Assembly: GCF_014635905.1 (NCBI RefSeq)
Contig: NZ_BMDS01000002.1
Location: 62,001 to 126,000 of the forward strand
Length of the DNA stretch: 64,000 nucleotides
Reading direction: 5' to 3'
Origin: Limosilactobacillus caviae
Lineage (GTDB): Bacteria > Bacillota > Bacilli > Lactobacillales > Lactobacillaceae
Shown: in pieces, positions 8,347 to 18,794 of the stretch
Position numbering within the stretch: position 1 is the first letter of the stretch
Layout: the number at the start of each line of letters is the position of its first letter
Position numbers and translations under genes: made by a program
The notes under the pieces: generated by a model
What the model saw: only the letters and a program-made list of their open reading frames with translations
Databases searched by the model: none
Told to the model about the DNA's origin: nothing

Positions 8347-9537
8347 ATGGCTGAAAAAGAACATTATGAACGTACAAAACCCCACGTTAACATTGGTACT
8401 ATTGGCCACGTTGACCACGGGAAGACTACTTTAACTGCTGCTATTACAAAGGTATTGGCAGCCAAAGGTTTAGCAAAGGCAGAAGATTACGCTGATATCG
8501 ATGCTGCTCCAGAAGAAAAGGAACGTGGTATCACTATCAACACTGCCCACGTTGAATACGAAACTGAAAAGCGTCACTACGCACATATCGATGCCCCTGG
8601 ACACGCTGACTACGTTAAGAACATGATCACTGGTGCTGCACAAATGGATGGTGCTATCCTTGTTGTTGCTGCTACTGATGGTCCTATGCCACAAACTCGT
8701 GAACACATTCTTCTTGCTCGTCAGGTTGGTGTTCAATACATCGTTGTCTTCTTAAACAAGACTGACTTAGTTGACGATGACGAATTAGTTGACTTAGTTG
8801 AAATGGAAGTTCGTGACTTACTTAGCGAATACGATTTCCCTGGTGATGATATTCCAGTTATTCGTGGTTCCGCTCTTAAGGCACTTGAAGGTGACCCAGA
8901 ACAAGAAAAGGTTATCCTTCACTTAATGGATGTTATTGATGATTACATTCCAACTCCAAAGCGTCCTACTGACAAGCCATTCATGATGCCTGTCGAAGAC
9001 GTATTTACTATCACTGGTCGTGGTACTGTTGCTTCTGGTCGTATCGATCGTGGTACTGTTAAGATTGGTGACGAAGTTGAAATCGTTGGTTTAACTGATG
9101 ACGTTCTTAAGTCAACTGTTACTGGTTTGGAAATGTTCCACAAGACTCTTGACCTTGGTGAAGCTGGGGACAACGTTGGTGTACTTCTTCGTGGTATTTC
9201 ACACGATCAAATCCAACGTGGTCAAGTTTTGGCTGAACCAGGTTCAATCCAAACTCACAAGAACTTCAAGGGTGAAGTTTATGTTATGACCAAGGAAGAA
9301 GGGGGTCGTCACACTCCATTCTTCTCAAACTACCGTCCACAATTCTACTTCCACACAACTGATGTTACTGGTACTATTGAATTGCCAGATGGTGTAGAAA
9401 TGGTTATGCCTGGTGATAACGTTACATTTACTGTTAACTTACAAAAGCCAGTTGCTCTTGAAAAGGGTCTTAAGTTCACTATTCGTGAAGGTGGACACAC
9501 TGTTGGTGCCGGTGTTGTATCTGACATCTTAGACTAA
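8347..9537 (+). CDS. tuf: Translation elongation factor Tu
   Basis: 396 aa, full family length. All G-domain motifs are present: GHVDHGKT (residues 19-26), [12 protein letters not shown] and NKTD. EF-Tu delivers aminoacyl-tRNA to the ribosome with GTP. The codon choice is strongly biased, as expected for a very highly expressed gene. It has its own promoter region, an AGGAGG ribosome binding site and a strong terminator. Confidence 0.99.
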   Translation: MAEKEHYERTKPHVNIGTIGHVDHGKTTLTAAITKVLAAKGLAKAEDYADIDAAPEEKERGITINTAHVEYETEKRHYAHIDAPGHADYVKNMITGAAQMDGAILVVAATDGPMPQTREHILLARQVGVQYIVVFLNKTDLVDDDELVDLVEMEVRDLLSEYDFPGDDIPVIRGSALKALEGDPEQEKVILHLMDVIDDYIPTPKRPTDKPFMMPVEDVFTITGRGTVASGRIDRGTVKIGDEVEIVGLTDDVLKSTVTGLEMFHKTLDLGEAGDNVGVLLRGISHDQIQRGQVLAEPGSIQTHKNFKGEVYVMTKEEGGRHTPFFSNYRPQFYFHTTDVTGTIELPDGVEMVMPGDNVTFTVNLQKPVALEKGLKFTIREGGHTVGAGVVSDILD

Positions 9538-9556
9538 TTTTAAGTGCATGTGCGCT

Positions 9557-9590
9557 AAAAAGGCTTGGGTTTTCCCAAGTCTTTTTTCTT
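9557..9590 (+). terminator. Terminator of tuf
   Basis: AAAAAGGCTTGGG and CCCAAGTCTTTTTT form a GC-centred stem with a 4-nt loop, then a T-rich tail, 20 bases after the tuf stop. Confidence 0.93.
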
Positions 9591-9733
9591 TAGGAGATTT
9601 ATTTGAAAAATAACTAGTTGATCAGCTCGCAATAAGTTGCAATTACTGGTCTCCTACGGTAAACTAATATAGTATGTAAAGACTAATTGTTTTTATTAAT
9701 TAGTCAAATTGATTTGTTATTGGAGGAAATAAA

Positions 9734-11044
9734 ATGTCAGCAAAATGGGAACGCGATAGCGATGCCAGCAAAGGTACATTGACATTTGAAATTGATGTCG
9801 ACACTATTAACAAGGGAATTGACGAAGCATTCGTTGAAACTCGTAAAAAGATTACTGTTCCGGGCTTCCGGAAGGGTCGTGTCCCACGTCAAATCTTTAA
9901 CCAAATGTACGGTGAAGAATCATTATATCAAGATGCATTAAACAAGGTATTGCCTGATGCATATAACGAAGCTGTAAAGGAAACTAATATTCAACCTGTT
10001 GATCAGCCTAAGATTGATATTAAGAGTATGGAAAAGGGTCAACCATGGGTATTAACTGCTGAAGTTGACGTTATGCCAGAAGTAAAATTAGGTGAATATA
10101 AGGGCATGGAAGTTCCAGCTCAAGACACTACTGTTACTGATGCTGATGTTGATGATGCACTTGAAACTAAGCGTCAACAACAAGCTGAACTTGTATTAAA
10201 AGAAGACAAGCCAGCTGAAAAGGGTGACACAGTTGTTATTGACTATACTGGTAGTGTAGATGGCAAGAAGTTTGATGGTGGTTCCGCAGAAAACTATTCT
10301 CTTGAATTGGGATCAGGATCATTCATCCCTGGATTTGAAGATCAATTGATTGGTCACAATGCTGATGAAGATGTTAATGTAAATGTTACTTTCCCTGAAG
10401 ATTACCATGAAAAGTCTCTTGCAGGTAAAGACGCATTATTCGAAGTTAAGATCCACGAAATCAAGGAAAAGCAATTACCAGAACTTGATGATGATTTTGC
10501 AAAGGATGTTGACGAAGACGTTGATACTTTAGCAGAATTGAAGGAAAAGACTAAGAAACAACTTCAAGAAGAAAAGGATAACCAAGCAAAGGCTGCTATT
10601 GAAGATGCTGCTATCAACAAGGCTGTTGCCAATGCTGAAATTGAAGATATTCCACAAGCAATGCTGGACGATGATACTAACCGTCAAATGCAACAATACT
10701 TAGCTGGAATGCAGCAACAAGGAATTAGTCCTCAAATGTACTTCCAAATTACTGGTACAAAGGAAGAAGACTTGAAGAAGCAATTTGCTAATGACGCTGC
10801 GCAACGTGTAAAGACTAATCTTGTATTAGAAGCAATTGTTGACGATGCTAAGTTAGATGCTACTGAAGACGAAATTGCTAAGGAAGTTTCTGATCTTGCT
10901 AAGCAATACGGAATGGAAGAAGATGCTGTGAAGAAGGCATTATCAAACGATATGTTAACTCATGACATCAAGATCCGGAAGGCAGTTGACTTGGTTGCTG
11001 ATTCAGCAAAGCAAGTTAAGGACGATAAAAAGTCTGACAAATAA
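9734..11044 (+). CDS. tig: Trigger factor, ribosome-associated chaperone and prolyl isomerase
   Basis: A 436-aa protein with the three trigger factor domains. The N-terminal ribosome-binding domain carries the signature GFRKGRVPRQIF (about residues 45-56). A central FKBP-type PPIase domain spans about residues 160-245 (GDTVVIDYTGSVDGKKFDGG, FIPGFEDQLIG), and the C-terminal part is the helical chaperone region. It meets nascent chains at the ribosome exit. It lies between tuf and clpX as in many lactobacilli. An ATTGGAGG ribosome binding site precedes the ATG. Confidence 0.97.
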   Translation: MSAKWERDSDASKGTLTFEIDVDTINKGIDEAFVETRKKITVPGFRKGRVPRQIFNQMYGEESLYQDALNKVLPDAYNEAVKETNIQPVDQPKIDIKSMEKGQPWVLTAEVDVMPEVKLGEYKGMEVPAQDTTVTDADVDDALETKRQQQAELVLKEDKPAEKGDTVVIDYTGSVDGKKFDGGSAENYSLELGSGSFIPGFEDQLIGHNADEDVNVNVTFPEDYHEKSLAGKDALFEVKIHEIKEKQLPELDDDFAKDVDEDVDTLAELKEKTKKQLQEEKDNQAKAAIEDAAINKAVANAEIEDIPQAMLDDDTNRQMQQYLAGMQQQGISPQMYFQITGTKEEDLKKQFANDAAQRVKTNLVLEAIVDDAKLDATEDEIAKEVSDLAKQYGMEEDAVKKALSNDMLTHDIKIRKAVDLVADSAKQVKDDKKSDK

Positions 11045-11072
11045 GTAATTAGCTTAATGATTACTAATCAAA

Positions 11073-11105
11073 ATGTCCAATCACTTTGATTGGGCGTTTT
11101 TTTTG
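11073..11105 (+). terminator. Terminator of tig
   Basis: TGTCCAATCA and TGATTGGGCG form the stem, followed by a T9 run. Confidence 0.9.
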
Positions 11106-11183
11106 CCAAGGAGAGTTTAATTAGTCGAAATTAAACGGTAATTTTGTTATTATGTTTTAATAAGTCTTAGAGGAGGTCCATTT

Positions 11184-12434
11184 ATGTTTGAAGATACCAG
11201 TGGTATGGATTCAGTTCACTGTTCATTTTGTGGAAAATCACAGGATGAAGTAAAAAAAATTGTTGCTGGTCCTGGTGTTTATATTTGTAACGAATGTGTA
11301 GACCTTTGTAAACAAATTATTGATCAAGAACTAGCAGAAGATGAAGCAAAAAAGGCATTTCGTGTTCCAACGCCAGAAGAAATTGTTACAGAACTTGATG
11401 ATTATGTAATTGGTCAAGGCGATGCAAAGAAAACATTAGCAGTTGCTGTCTATAATCACTATAAGCGTGTCAATGCAATGATGAGTGGCGATAACAACGA
11501 TACTGAATTGCAGAAAAGTAACATTGCAGTGATTGGGCCAACAGGTTCAGGGAAAACATATCTTGCCCAATCATTAGCACGAATCCTTAATGTACCGTTT
11601 GCTATTGCAGATGCAACTACCTTAACTGAAGCTGGTTATGTGGGTGAAGACGTTGAAAATATTATCCTAAAGTTGCTCCAGGCGGCTGAATTTGATGTTG
11701 AACGAGCAGAAAAAGGGATAATCTACATTGACGAAATTGACAAAATTGCTAAGAAAAGTGAAAACGTCTCAATTACCCGTGATGTTTCAGGTGAAGGAGT
11801 TCAGCAAGCCCTATTAAAGATTCTTGAAGGGACAATTGCTAATGTACCGCCTCAGGGAGGACGAAAGCATCCACAGCAAGAGTTTATTCAAGTAGATACT
11901 AAAAATATTCTCTTTATTGTAGGTGGAGCCTTTGATGGAATTGAAACAATTGTCAAAGAACGTCTTGGTGATAAGACAATTGGATTTGGTACGGATTCCC
12001 GAGAAGCTGAAACTGTTACTGATAAAAACATTTTGCAACATGTTATTCCCGAGGACCTACTTAAGTTTGGATTAATTCCAGAATTTATTGGTCGGTTACC
12101 AGTAATGACAGCTCTTGAGAAACTTGATGAAGATGACCTCGTTCGAATTCTTACAGAGCCTAAAAATGCCCTAGTTAAACAATATAAGGAGTTAATTCGG
12201 CTTGATGGCAGTGAATTAACCTTTACTGATGGTGCATTACGTGCAATGGCGCAGTTAGCAATAAAACGTAATACCGGTGCTCGTGGGTTGCGCTCGATTA
12301 TTGAAGATGTTATGCGGGATGTAATGTTTGACTTACCAAGTCGCAAGGATGTTGAAAAAGTTATTATTGATAAACGATGTGTAACTCAGCATACAGAACC
12401 TCGTTACGTTTTAAAAGACGAAAAAGCTTCTTAA
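11184..12434 (+). CDS. clpX: ATP-dependent Clp protease ATP-binding subunit ClpX
   Basis: A 416-aa AAA+ unfoldase that feeds proteins to ClpP. The N-terminal zinc-binding domain is visible ([11 protein letters not shown] and CNECVDLC, residues about 11-43). The Walker A is GPTGSGKT (about residue 117), the Walker B is [10 protein letters not shown], and the sensor region and conserved GAFDGIE and RGLRSIIE motifs follow. An AGAGGAGG ribosome binding site precedes the ATG. engB follows after 23 bases and is probably cotranscribed. Confidence 0.98.
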   Translation: MFEDTSGMDSVHCSFCGKSQDEVKKIVAGPGVYICNECVDLCKQIIDQELAEDEAKKAFRVPTPEEIVTELDDYVIGQGDAKKTLAVAVYNHYKRVNAMMSGDNNDTELQKSNIAVIGPTGSGKTYLAQSLARILNVPFAIADATTLTEAGYVGEDVENIILKLLQAAEFDVERAEKGIIYIDEIDKIAKKSENVSITRDVSGEGVQQALLKILEGTIANVPPQGGRKHPQQEFIQVDTKNILFIVGGAFDGIETIVKERLGDKTIGFGTDSREAETVTDKNILQHVIPEDLLKFGLIPEFIGRLPVMTALEKLDEDDLVRILTEPKNALVKQYKELIRLDGSELTFTDGALRAMAQLAIKRNTGARGLRSIIEDVMRDVMFDLPSRKDVEKVIIDKRCVTQHTEPRYVLKDEKAS

Positions 12435-12457
12435 AAGGTAGGAGATGAGGGATTGGC

Positions 12458-13048
12458 ATGGAAGTTCACAATGTAGATTTGACAATTAGTGCGGTAAGTG
12501 ATGAACAGTATCCAAAAACTAATATTCCAGAAATTGCATTAGTTGGTCGTTCTAATGTTGGAAAATCATCATTAACCAATGTTTTAATTAATCGGCGGAA
12601 TTTTGCTCATACATCAAGCCAGCCTGGTAAAACGCAAACTTTAAATTTTTATAATGTTGAAGATAAAGTATATTTTGTTGATGTGCCAGGTTATGGGTAT
12701 GCAAAGGTTTCAAAAAAGGAACGAGAACGTTTTGGGCAAATGATTGAGCAGTATTTGACCCAGCGCGAGCAATTGCGTGGAGTTATCCAGTTAGTGGATG
12801 CTCGACATGCACCAACTCCTGACGATGTTAATATGTATAATTGGCTACAATATTATAATATTCCGACATTGGTTGTTGGAACTAAAATTGATAAGGTAAA
12901 GCGGAGTGCGCGGAACCGTCAGCTAAGTCTTATCAAAAAGACCCTTGAAGTTGATAAGTCGACACCGATTATTTTATTCTCTGCGACAGAAAAAAAGGGT
13001 AAAGATGATGTTTGGCAATGGATTGAAGAGCGAATGGGGAAGAACTAA
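12458..13048 (+). CDS. engB: Ribosome biogenesis GTP-binding protein EngB/YsxC
   Basis: A 196-aa circular TRAFAC GTPase needed for 50S subunit assembly. G1 is GRSNVGKS (about residue 30), the conserved PGKTQTLNFY switch follows, G3 is DVPGYGYAK, G4 is TKID and G5 is FSATEKKG. It is adjacent to clpX, the standard arrangement in Firmicutes, and its stop is immediately followed by a MazG-like gene. Confidence 0.97.
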   Translation: MEVHNVDLTISAVSDEQYPKTNIPEIALVGRSNVGKSSLTNVLINRRNFAHTSSQPGKTQTLNFYNVEDKVYFVDVPGYGYAKVSKKERERFGQMIEQYLTQREQLRGVIQLVDARHAPTPDDVNMYNWLQYYNIPTLVVGTKIDKVKRSARNRQLSLIKKTLEVDKSTPIILFSATEKKGKDDVWQWIEERMGKN

Positions 13049-13049
13049 G

Positions 13050-13349
13050 TTGGATTTTAATGAATACCAAAATGCAGCAAAACGAACCTTATATGGAAAC
13101 GAACAAGTACTGACGAATTGTGCATTAGGATTAGCAGGTGAGTCAGGACAAGTTGTTGATTTAGTAAAAAATTATACTTTTCGGGGACGTAAGTTAGATC
13201 GCAAAGAACTCATTCATGAAATGGGTGACGTTTTATGGTACTTATCCCAGATAGCAGAATGGGCAGATATTCCATTTGAAGAAGTAGCTAAGGCAAACAT
13301 TGACGAGTTAAATCGGCGATATCCGGCTGGTTTCAAAAAACAAGGTTAA
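13050..13349 (+). CDS. MazG-like nucleotide pyrophosphohydrolase
   Basis: A 99-aa all-alpha MazG-family protein of the short single-domain type, which hydrolyses nucleoside triphosphates to monophosphates. The start is taken as the TTG at 13050, one base after engB, because GGGGAAG precedes it and the family N-terminus (DFNEYQNAAKRT) begins there. The metal-binding pattern is AGESGQVVDLVK...HEMGDVLWY. The first ExxE is changed to ExxQ (ESGQ), which could weaken metal binding. Confidence 0.8.
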   Translation: MDFNEYQNAAKRTLYGNEQVLTNCALGLAGESGQVVDLVKNYTFRGRKLDRKELIHEMGDVLWYLSQIAEWADIPFEEVAKANIDELNRRYPAGFKKQG

Positions 13350-13351
13350 AT

Positions 13352-13393
13352 AATAAGCGGGGATATGAATTCATCACATCTCCGCTTATTTTT
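13352..13393. terminator. Bidirectional terminator between the MazG-like gene and a convergent small gene
   Basis: AATAAGCGGGGAT and ATCTCCGCTTATT form a 12-13 bp stem with A and T tails. It serves the rightward engB unit and the leftward small gene that ends at 13392. Confidence 0.88.
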
Positions 13394-13535
13394 AATCTTT
13401 CTTATCTGCTTTGTCGGTATTCTTTTTCTTGTCCTTATCCACTTTTTCTACTTTTGCTTTTGGCTTTTTCGGGTCAACTGCAAATTGATCAAATAATTTG
13501 TCGAGCTGCTCGTTTCTTCTAGTAACTAATCCCAT
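13392..13535 (-). CDS. Small Lys/Asp-rich conserved protein (possibly SPJ_0845 family)
   Basis: A 47-aa protein beginning MGLVTRRNEQLDKLFDQFAV and ending in a highly charged Lys/Asp tail. The ATG at 13535 is chosen because GGAG lies 9 bases upstream; a longer frame has no ribosome binding site. The N-terminal half resembles a small family of unknown function found in Lactobacillales. The assignment is from memory only. Confidence 0.6.
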   Translation of the reverse strand: MGLVTRRNEQLDKLFDQFAVDPKKPKAKVEKVDKDKKKNTDKADKKD

Positions 13536-13614
13536 TTGTAAAAGCTCCTTTTCTATATTTGACAAAATGCTAGCATAAATCTTAATAAATAACAATTATT
13601 TCTAAACACTTCTT

Positions 13615-13644
13615 TTGCCAAGGTAATGCTTTTTCAGATATAAT
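13615..13644 (+). promoter_or_regulatory. uvrC promoter
   Basis: TTGCCA (13615-13620), an 18-bp spacer and TATAAT (13639-13644) lie 34 bases before the uvrC start. Confidence 0.7.
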
Positions 13645-13678
13645 ATAGTGTTAACAAATTTTTCGGAGGGATTCTACT

Positions 13679-15490
13679 ATGGCCAGTGAACATTTAGAGC
13701 ATAAACTAGCATTGTTACCTGACAAGCCAGGATGCTACCTGATGAAAAATATTAATGATCAGATAATTTATGTTGGTAAAGCTAAAAATTTAAAAAATCG
13801 AGTGCGTTCATATTTTAAGAGTAGTCATACTGGTAAAGTTGCTAAAATGGTATCAGAGGTTGCAGACTTTGAAACAATTGTAACTTCTACTAATAAGGAA
13901 TCCTTTTTACTTGAAATAACGTTAATTCAAAAACATCAACCGTATTTTAATATTAAGTTAAAAAAAGGAACTGGCTATCCTTACATAAAGATAACCAATG
14001 AGCGTGATCCGCAAATTAAAATTGTAAGTAAAATAAAAAAAGATGGCGGATACTACTTCGGTCCATACCCGAATGTTTATGCCGCTGAAGAGACAATGCA
14101 TTTTATCCAAAAGGTTTACCCATTAAGGCGTTGTAATGGGTATCAGGGGCGTCCCTGCTTGTATTATCATATGGGTCAATGCTTGGGAGCTTGTTTTAAA
14201 AAGGTTCCGCAACGCGAGTATGATCACCAAATAAAAAGAATTAAATCATTCCTAAATGGGAATACCACCACAGTGAAGCGACAATTAACCGACAAGATGC
14301 TCAAAGCAGCCGATAGCATGGAATTTGAGCGTGCTGCTGAGATTCGTGACCAGCTTCATTACATTGAGGTGACTGTTGAAAAACAAAAGATTATTTCAAA
14401 TGATAAAACACCTCGTGACTTATTTAATTTCTATATGGATAAAGGGTGGTTATCAATTCAGATTTTCTTTATTCGGCAAGCACGATTGATGAAACGGGAG
14501 AAAAAATTATTTCCAATTGTTGACACAGCAACAGAAGAAATGACCAGTTTTATTCTTCAATTTTATAATCGACGGAATAATATCTTGCCTCATGAAATCT
14601 TGTTGCCTAAAGGGCTTCCTAATAAAGAAATTAGTGAGATCTTAGGGGTACCGGTTAGGACACCAGTTCGTGGGGAGAAACGGGACCTGTTAGCGATGGC
14701 CCAGGAGAATGCACGGTTGTCGCTTGATGAAAAATTCCGTTTATTAGAAATGGATCAAAGTAAAACAACCGGTGCGATGAAGGAAATTACAGACGCACTT
14801 GGCCTTCCGGAGGGACACCGAATTGAAGCTTTTGATCATTCCCATATTCAAGGAGCCGATCCTGTAAGTGCGATGGTTGTATTTATTAATGGGGAGCCAG
14901 CTAAAAACTTTTATCGTAAGTATAAGTTGAAAACCGTAGTTAATCATGCTGATGAGGCGGCTAGTACAAGGGAAGTTATTCGTCGCCGTTATTCAAGGTT
15001 ATTAAAAGAAAATAAGCCCATGCCTGATATGATTTTCATGGATGGCGGTGAGATTCAAATGGATGCAGTTAAGGATGTCTTAGAAAATGAATTAGGGCTT
15101 GATATTCCAGTAGTGGGAATGGTGAAAAATGATAAGCACCAAACTGCCGATTTATTATTTGGTGATGACGATCATCATATTAACCTGAATCCGCGTAGTC
15201 AGGGCTTTTACTTAGTTCAACGGATTCAAGATGAGGTTCACCGATTTGCTATCACGTTTCATCGCCGTGTTCACACAAAGCACTCCCTAAGCTCACGGTT
15301 AGATGAGATTAAAGGCGTTGGTCCGCGAACACGAACAAAGTTACTTAAAAAGTACGGTTCAATTACTAAAATTGCCCAAGCGTCAGTTGATGAGATTCAT
15401 TCATTAGGGATTAATCGTTCAACAGCACAATTAATTAAAGTATCACTTCAAAAAAATGCGGAAGTAGCAAAGCGAAGTAGTCATGACTGA
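13679..15490 (+). CDS. uvrC: Excinuclease ABC subunit C
   Basis: 603 aa, full family length. Domains in order: GIY-YIG nuclease (KPGCYLMKN, IIYVGKAKNLKNRV, residues 15-55), a Cys-rich region (RRCNGYQGRPCLYYHMGQC), a UVR domain (MEFERAAEIRDQL, about 215), the RNase H-like nuclease and a C-terminal helix-hairpin-helix pair (IKGVGPRTRTKLL). UvrC makes both incisions in nucleotide excision repair. obgE follows after 63 bases. Confidence 0.98.
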   Translation: MASEHLEHKLALLPDKPGCYLMKNINDQIIYVGKAKNLKNRVRSYFKSSHTGKVAKMVSEVADFETIVTSTNKESFLLEITLIQKHQPYFNIKLKKGTGYPYIKITNERDPQIKIVSKIKKDGGYYFGPYPNVYAAEETMHFIQKVYPLRRCNGYQGRPCLYYHMGQCLGACFKKVPQREYDHQIKRIKSFLNGNTTTVKRQLTDKMLKAADSMEFERAAEIRDQLHYIEVTVEKQKIISNDKTPRDLFNFYMDKGWLSIQIFFIRQARLMKREKKLFPIVDTATEEMTSFILQFYNRRNNILPHEILLPKGLPNKEISEILGVPVRTPVRGEKRDLLAMAQENARLSLDEKFRLLEMDQSKTTGAMKEITDALGLPEGHRIEAFDHSHIQGADPVSAMVVFINGEPAKNFYRKYKLKTVVNHADEAASTREVIRRRYSRLLKENKPMPDMIFMDGGEIQMDAVKDVLENELGLDIPVVGMVKNDKHQTADLLFGDDDHHINLNPRSQGFYLVQRIQDEVHRFAITFHRRVHTKHSLSSRLDEIKGVGPRTRTKLLKKYGSITKIAQASVDEIHSLGINRSTAQLIKVSLQKNAEVAKRSSHD

Positions 15491-15553
15491 TTTTGACACA
15501 CATTAAATTTTTAAATATACTAAATATTAGACTAAAGAACGGAGACATTCATT

Positions 15554-16873
15554 ATGAATATGTTTGTTGATCAAATAAAGATTGAAGTACATGCTGGTAA
15601 GGGTGGCGATGGAATGGTTGCGTTTCGTCGCGAAAAATATGTTCCAAACGGTGGACCCGCTGGCGGTGATGGGGGCCGTGGCGGTAGTATTATCTTAAAA
15701 GTGGATGAAGGTTTAAGAACTTTAATGGACTTTCGCTATCACCGAATCTTTAAAGCAAAAAATGGTGGTAATGGAATGAGTAAACAAATGACGGGACCAA
15801 GTGCTGAAGATACTATTATTGCCGTCCCCCAGGGAACAACCGTTAGAGACTTAGATACCGGTGAAATTGTTGGTGACCTAGTTGAACAAGGTCAAGAACT
15901 CGTTGTCGCTAAAGGTGGACGCGGGGGCCGTGGAAACATCCATTTTGCTAGTGCTAAGAATCCGGCTCCTGAAATTGCAGAAAACGGTGAACCGGGAGAA
16001 GATCATTATTTAGAACTAGAACTAAAAATGTTAGCCGATGTTGGGTTAATTGGGTTCCCATCTGTTGGAAAATCAACATTATTATCGGTTGTAACTGGTG
16101 CTAAACCTAAGATTGCCGCTTATGAATTTACAACGCTAACTCCTAACTTGGGGATGGTAATGCTACCGGATGGTCGTGATTTTGCAATGGCAGATATGCC
16201 TGGATTAATTGAGGGGGCATCCAAAGGTGTTGGGCTTGGATTAAAGTTCCTGCGGCATATCGAACGGACCCGTGTTCTTCTTCATCTTGTTGATATGAGT
16301 AGTGAAGATCCGCATCAAGCGATTGAACGCTACCGACAGATTAATAAAGAGCTTGCAAATTATGATCCTGAATTATTAAAACGTCCACAAATAGTAGTGG
16401 CTACTAAGATGGACTTACCTAATTCCGATGATAATTTAGCTACATTTAAAGCAGACCTAGCCACAGATAAGACTTTAGAAAGTCAACCTGAAATATTCCC
16501 AATTTCGGCGGTAACTCATCAAGGTGTTCAGCAATTAATGCAATTGACTGCTGACCTATTGGATAAGACACCATCATTTGATAGTGAGAGCCATGATAAG
16601 GAGCTGACTGCTGAATATCGTGCAGCTGCCCCTGAAAAGACAGATAGCACGGCTGACTTTACTATCACTAAAGATGAAGATGGTACGTGGGTCCTTGGCG
16701 GTGAGAAGCTTATTCGGCTATTTAAGATGACTGACTTAACTCATGAAGAAAGTCAACTGCGGTTTGCTCGTCAATTGCGGCACATGGGGGTTGATGATGC
16801 GTTAAGAGCTAAGGGTGTCCAAGATGGCGACCTTGTAAGAATCGAAAAATTTGTCTTTGAATTTATTCAGTAA
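15554..16873 (+). CDS. obgE: GTPase ObgE/CgtA
   Basis: A 439-aa Obg GTPase that acts in 50S assembly and stress signalling. The Gly-rich Obg fold fills residues 1-160 ([22 protein letters not shown]). The G domain follows with [18 protein letters not shown] and TKMD, and a C-terminal OCT domain with [23 protein letters not shown] ribosome binding site precedes the ATG. It is probably cotranscribed with rnz and the SDR gene. Confidence 0.98.
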   Translation: MNMFVDQIKIEVHAGKGGDGMVAFRREKYVPNGGPAGGDGGRGGSIILKVDEGLRTLMDFRYHRIFKAKNGGNGMSKQMTGPSAEDTIIAVPQGTTVRDLDTGEIVGDLVEQGQELVVAKGGRGGRGNIHFASAKNPAPEIAENGEPGEDHYLELELKMLADVGLIGFPSVGKSTLLSVVTGAKPKIAAYEFTTLTPNLGMVMLPDGRDFAMADMPGLIEGASKGVGLGLKFLRHIERTRVLLHLVDMSSEDPHQAIERYRQINKELANYDPELLKRPQIVVATKMDLPNSDDNLATFKADLATDKTLESQPEIFPISAVTHQGVQQLMQLTADLLDKTPSFDSESHDKELTAEYRAAAPEKTDSTADFTITKDEDGTWVLGGEKLIRLFKMTDLTHEESQLRFARQLRHMGVDDALRAKGVQDGDLVRIEKFVFEFIQ

Positions 16874-16905
16874 AATTATATGCAACGAAGGTAGGAAAGT
16901 TATCA

Positions 16906-17835
16906 ATGCAACTAGAATTTTTAGGAACAGGCGCCGGTTCACCAAGTAAGCAGCGTAATGTAGCAAGTGTTGCGTTGCGATTATTAGAAGAACGGAATGC
17001 AATTTGGCTGTTTGATGTTGGTGAAGCTACGCAACATCAGATTCTGCACACAACTATTCGTCCACGTAAAATAGAAAAAATTTTCATTACTCATTTACAT
17101 GGCGATCATATTTTTGGATTACCAGGATTATTAAGTTCTCGTTCATTTCAAGGAGGGACTGAGCCGTTAACGATTTATGGACCGGTTGGCATAAAGCAAT
17201 ATGTCCAAACTTCTTTACAAGTAAGCGAATCGCGACTAAGCTATCCCTTGCACTTTGTTGAATTAACTGATGATGGCGAATTATTTAATGATCATGGTTT
17301 TAGAGTAGTTGCTCGTAAACTGGATCATAAAATTGCCTGTTTCGGTTATCGAATTGAAGAAGCTGATCATCCTGGAGAACTACAAGTTGAAAAATTACGA
17401 GAACAAAATGTGCCATCGGGACCGATTTATGGTCAACTGAAAGCAGGAAAAACGGTAACGCTTCCTGATGGCCGCACCTTAGATGGTCATGATTTTATCG
17501 GGAAACCGCAACCGGGGAGAATTGTTGCTATCCTGGGCGATACAAGACAAACACATAATGCTGTTTTATTAGCACAGAACGCTGATGTATTAGTACATGA
17601 GAGTACTTTTGCCAAAGATGAAACAAAAATGGCACATAGTTACTATCATTCAACTAGTAAACAAGCAGCTGAAATTGCTAAAAAAGCTGGCGTAAAAAAA
17701 TTATTATTAAATCATATTTCGGCTCGCTATACAGGAAAAGCTGCTTACCAGTTAGCTTATCAAGTTCGAAATATTGTTCCTGATACTCGCGTTGTGAATG
17801 ACTTTGATGTGATTGATATTCCATTCAAAAAATGA
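16906..17835 (+). CDS. rnz: Ribonuclease Z, tRNA 3' processing endonuclease
   Basis: 309 aa, the short-form tRNase Z length. The metallo-beta-lactamase motif is [15 protein letters not shown] (about residues 62-76), followed by LDH, GDTR and the C-terminal HxST and NHIS motifs ([17 protein letters not shown]). It removes the 3' trailer of tRNA precursors that lack CCA. It lies 33 bases after obgE and 6 bases before the SDR gene. Confidence 0.97.
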   Translation: MQLEFLGTGAGSPSKQRNVASVALRLLEERNAIWLFDVGEATQHQILHTTIRPRKIEKIFITHLHGDHIFGLPGLLSSRSFQGGTEPLTIYGPVGIKQYVQTSLQVSESRLSYPLHFVELTDDGELFNDHGFRVVARKLDHKIACFGYRIEEADHPGELQVEKLREQNVPSGPIYGQLKAGKTVTLPDGRTLDGHDFIGKPQPGRIVAILGDTRQTHNAVLLAQNADVLVHESTFAKDETKMAHSYYHSTSKQAAEIAKKAGVKKLLLNHISARYTGKAAYQLAYQVRNIVPDTRVVNDFDVIDIPFKK

Positions 17836-17841
17836 AAAGAG

Positions 17842-18684
17842 ATGGCGAAAATGTTAAAAAGAGTAAAGATGTTACGCTTTTTACGAAATGAAGTAGTATT
17901 AATTACAGGTGGCTCAAGTGGAATTGGAAGAGAATTGGCTTTTGAAGCTGCCCGTCGTGGTGCGATAGTTGTAGTTGCTGCTCGTAATCTGGAAAAGTTA
18001 CAAGAAGTAGCGAAAAAATGTTTGATTTTATCTGGCCGACCAGCATTTGCCTACCAGCTCGATGTTACCGATCCTGATCAGATTGATGCTGTCCTATCAA
18101 AAGTTCAACATGAAGTAGGCGGAATTGATGTTCTAATTAATTCTGCTGGGTTAGGTGATTTTATTCCCGCTGTTAAGGAATCATACCAGTCGATGGAAAG
18201 AATGGTTCATACTAATTTATTAGCATTAATGTATATTAGCCGCTGTGTTGCTAAGCAAATGATGGATCAAGGATACGGCGCAATTATTAATATGGGTTCG
18301 CTAGCTGGTAAACTTCCAACGCCAAATAGTGCCGTTTATTCGGCAACTAAGGCGGGAGTAATTCAATTTGACAATGTTTTGCGAATGGAAGTAGCGGATT
18401 ATGGAGTTCAAGTATTAACAGTAAATCCAGGACCAATTGATACACCGTTCTTTGATAAAGCTGATAATGACTACACTTATCGCGCTCATTTGCCAAAATG
18501 GATGTTTATATCTCCAGAAGATTTGGCGCGTCGAATTTGGAATAATGTAGGGTATAAAACACGAGAAATTAATGTTCCAGGATACGTGGCCTATCTTGGC
18601 TGGGCTTACCAAGTTATCCCCGGTCTAGGCGACTGGGCTATTAAAAAGTTTTTTGACTTCCAACAAGATAAAAAGAATTTATAA
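17842..18684 (+). CDS. Short-chain dehydrogenase; its 3' end is the prophage attachment site
   Basis: A 280-aa classical SDR. The cofactor motif TGGSSGIG lies at about residues 21-28, NSAG is in the middle, and the catalytic Ser (MGSLAG) and YSATK (Tyr/Lys) follow. The substrate is unknown; it resembles the YqjQ/DltE-like oxidoreductases found beside rnz. ATGs at 17842 and 17851 are both possible starts. The last eight codons overlap the prophage att core. The displaced host copy near 61530 encodes the same QQDKKNL ending with two synonymous changes, so integration keeps the protein intact. Confidence 0.9.
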   Translation: MAKMLKRVKMLRFLRNEVVLITGGSSGIGRELAFEAARRGAIVVVAARNLEKLQEVAKKCLILSGRPAFAYQLDVTDPDQIDAVLSKVQHEVGGIDVLINSAGLGDFIPAVKESYQSMERMVHTNLLALMYISRCVAKQMMDQGYGAIINMGSLAGKLPTPNSAVYSATKAGVIQFDNVLRMEVADYGVQVLTVNPGPIDTPFFDKADNDYTYRAHLPKWMFISPEDLARRIWNNVGYKTREINVPGYVAYLGWAYQVIPGLGDWAIKKFFDFQQDKKNL

Positions 18685-18685
18685 T
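18656..18685 (+). repeat. attL core inside the SDR 3' end
   Basis: ACTTCCAACAAGATAA (18656-18671) is repeated exactly at 61515-61530. The similarity then continues for 14 more bases with two mismatches (A/G at 18672 and 18681), both third-codon positions. This marks the left prophage junction. Confidence 0.88.
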
Positions 18686-18741
18686 GGTAACCCTTGAATT
18701 GACTGGTATTACAGCGATTGTGGCTTCTTTCAGAACTACTA

Positions 18742-18764
18742 AAGGGGCATAAAAGGGGCAAAAA
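18742..18764 (+). repeat. Left copy of a 23-bp direct repeat, probable integrase arm site
   Basis: A 23-bp sequence containing two AAGGGGCA units is exactly repeated at 61382-61404 in the same orientation. It lies 57 bases inside the left att core. Direct repeats flanking the core of the joined attP are typical arm-binding sites of tyrosine recombinases. Confidence 0.7.
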
Positions 18765-18766
18765 TA

Positions 18767-18794
18767 AAAGAGTTGGTCATGAACCAGCCCTTTT
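18767..18794 (-). terminator. Terminator of the integrase gene
   Basis: On the minus strand AAAAGGGCTGGT pairs with ACCAACTCTTTT directly after the integrase stop codon, followed by a T-rich tail. Confidence 0.75.

Noticed and set aside
8470-9173. Leftward open frames inside tuf
   Set aside because: They arise from the biased codon use of tuf on the other strand, lack ribosome binding sites and have no protein-like composition.
18742-18764. The 23-bp repeat as the att core itself
   Set aside because: It lies outside the SDR gene and gives no reason for the SDR 3'-end duplication. The 30-bp SDR-end repeat explains both junctions and preserves the coding sequence, so the 23-bp repeats are better read as arm sites.
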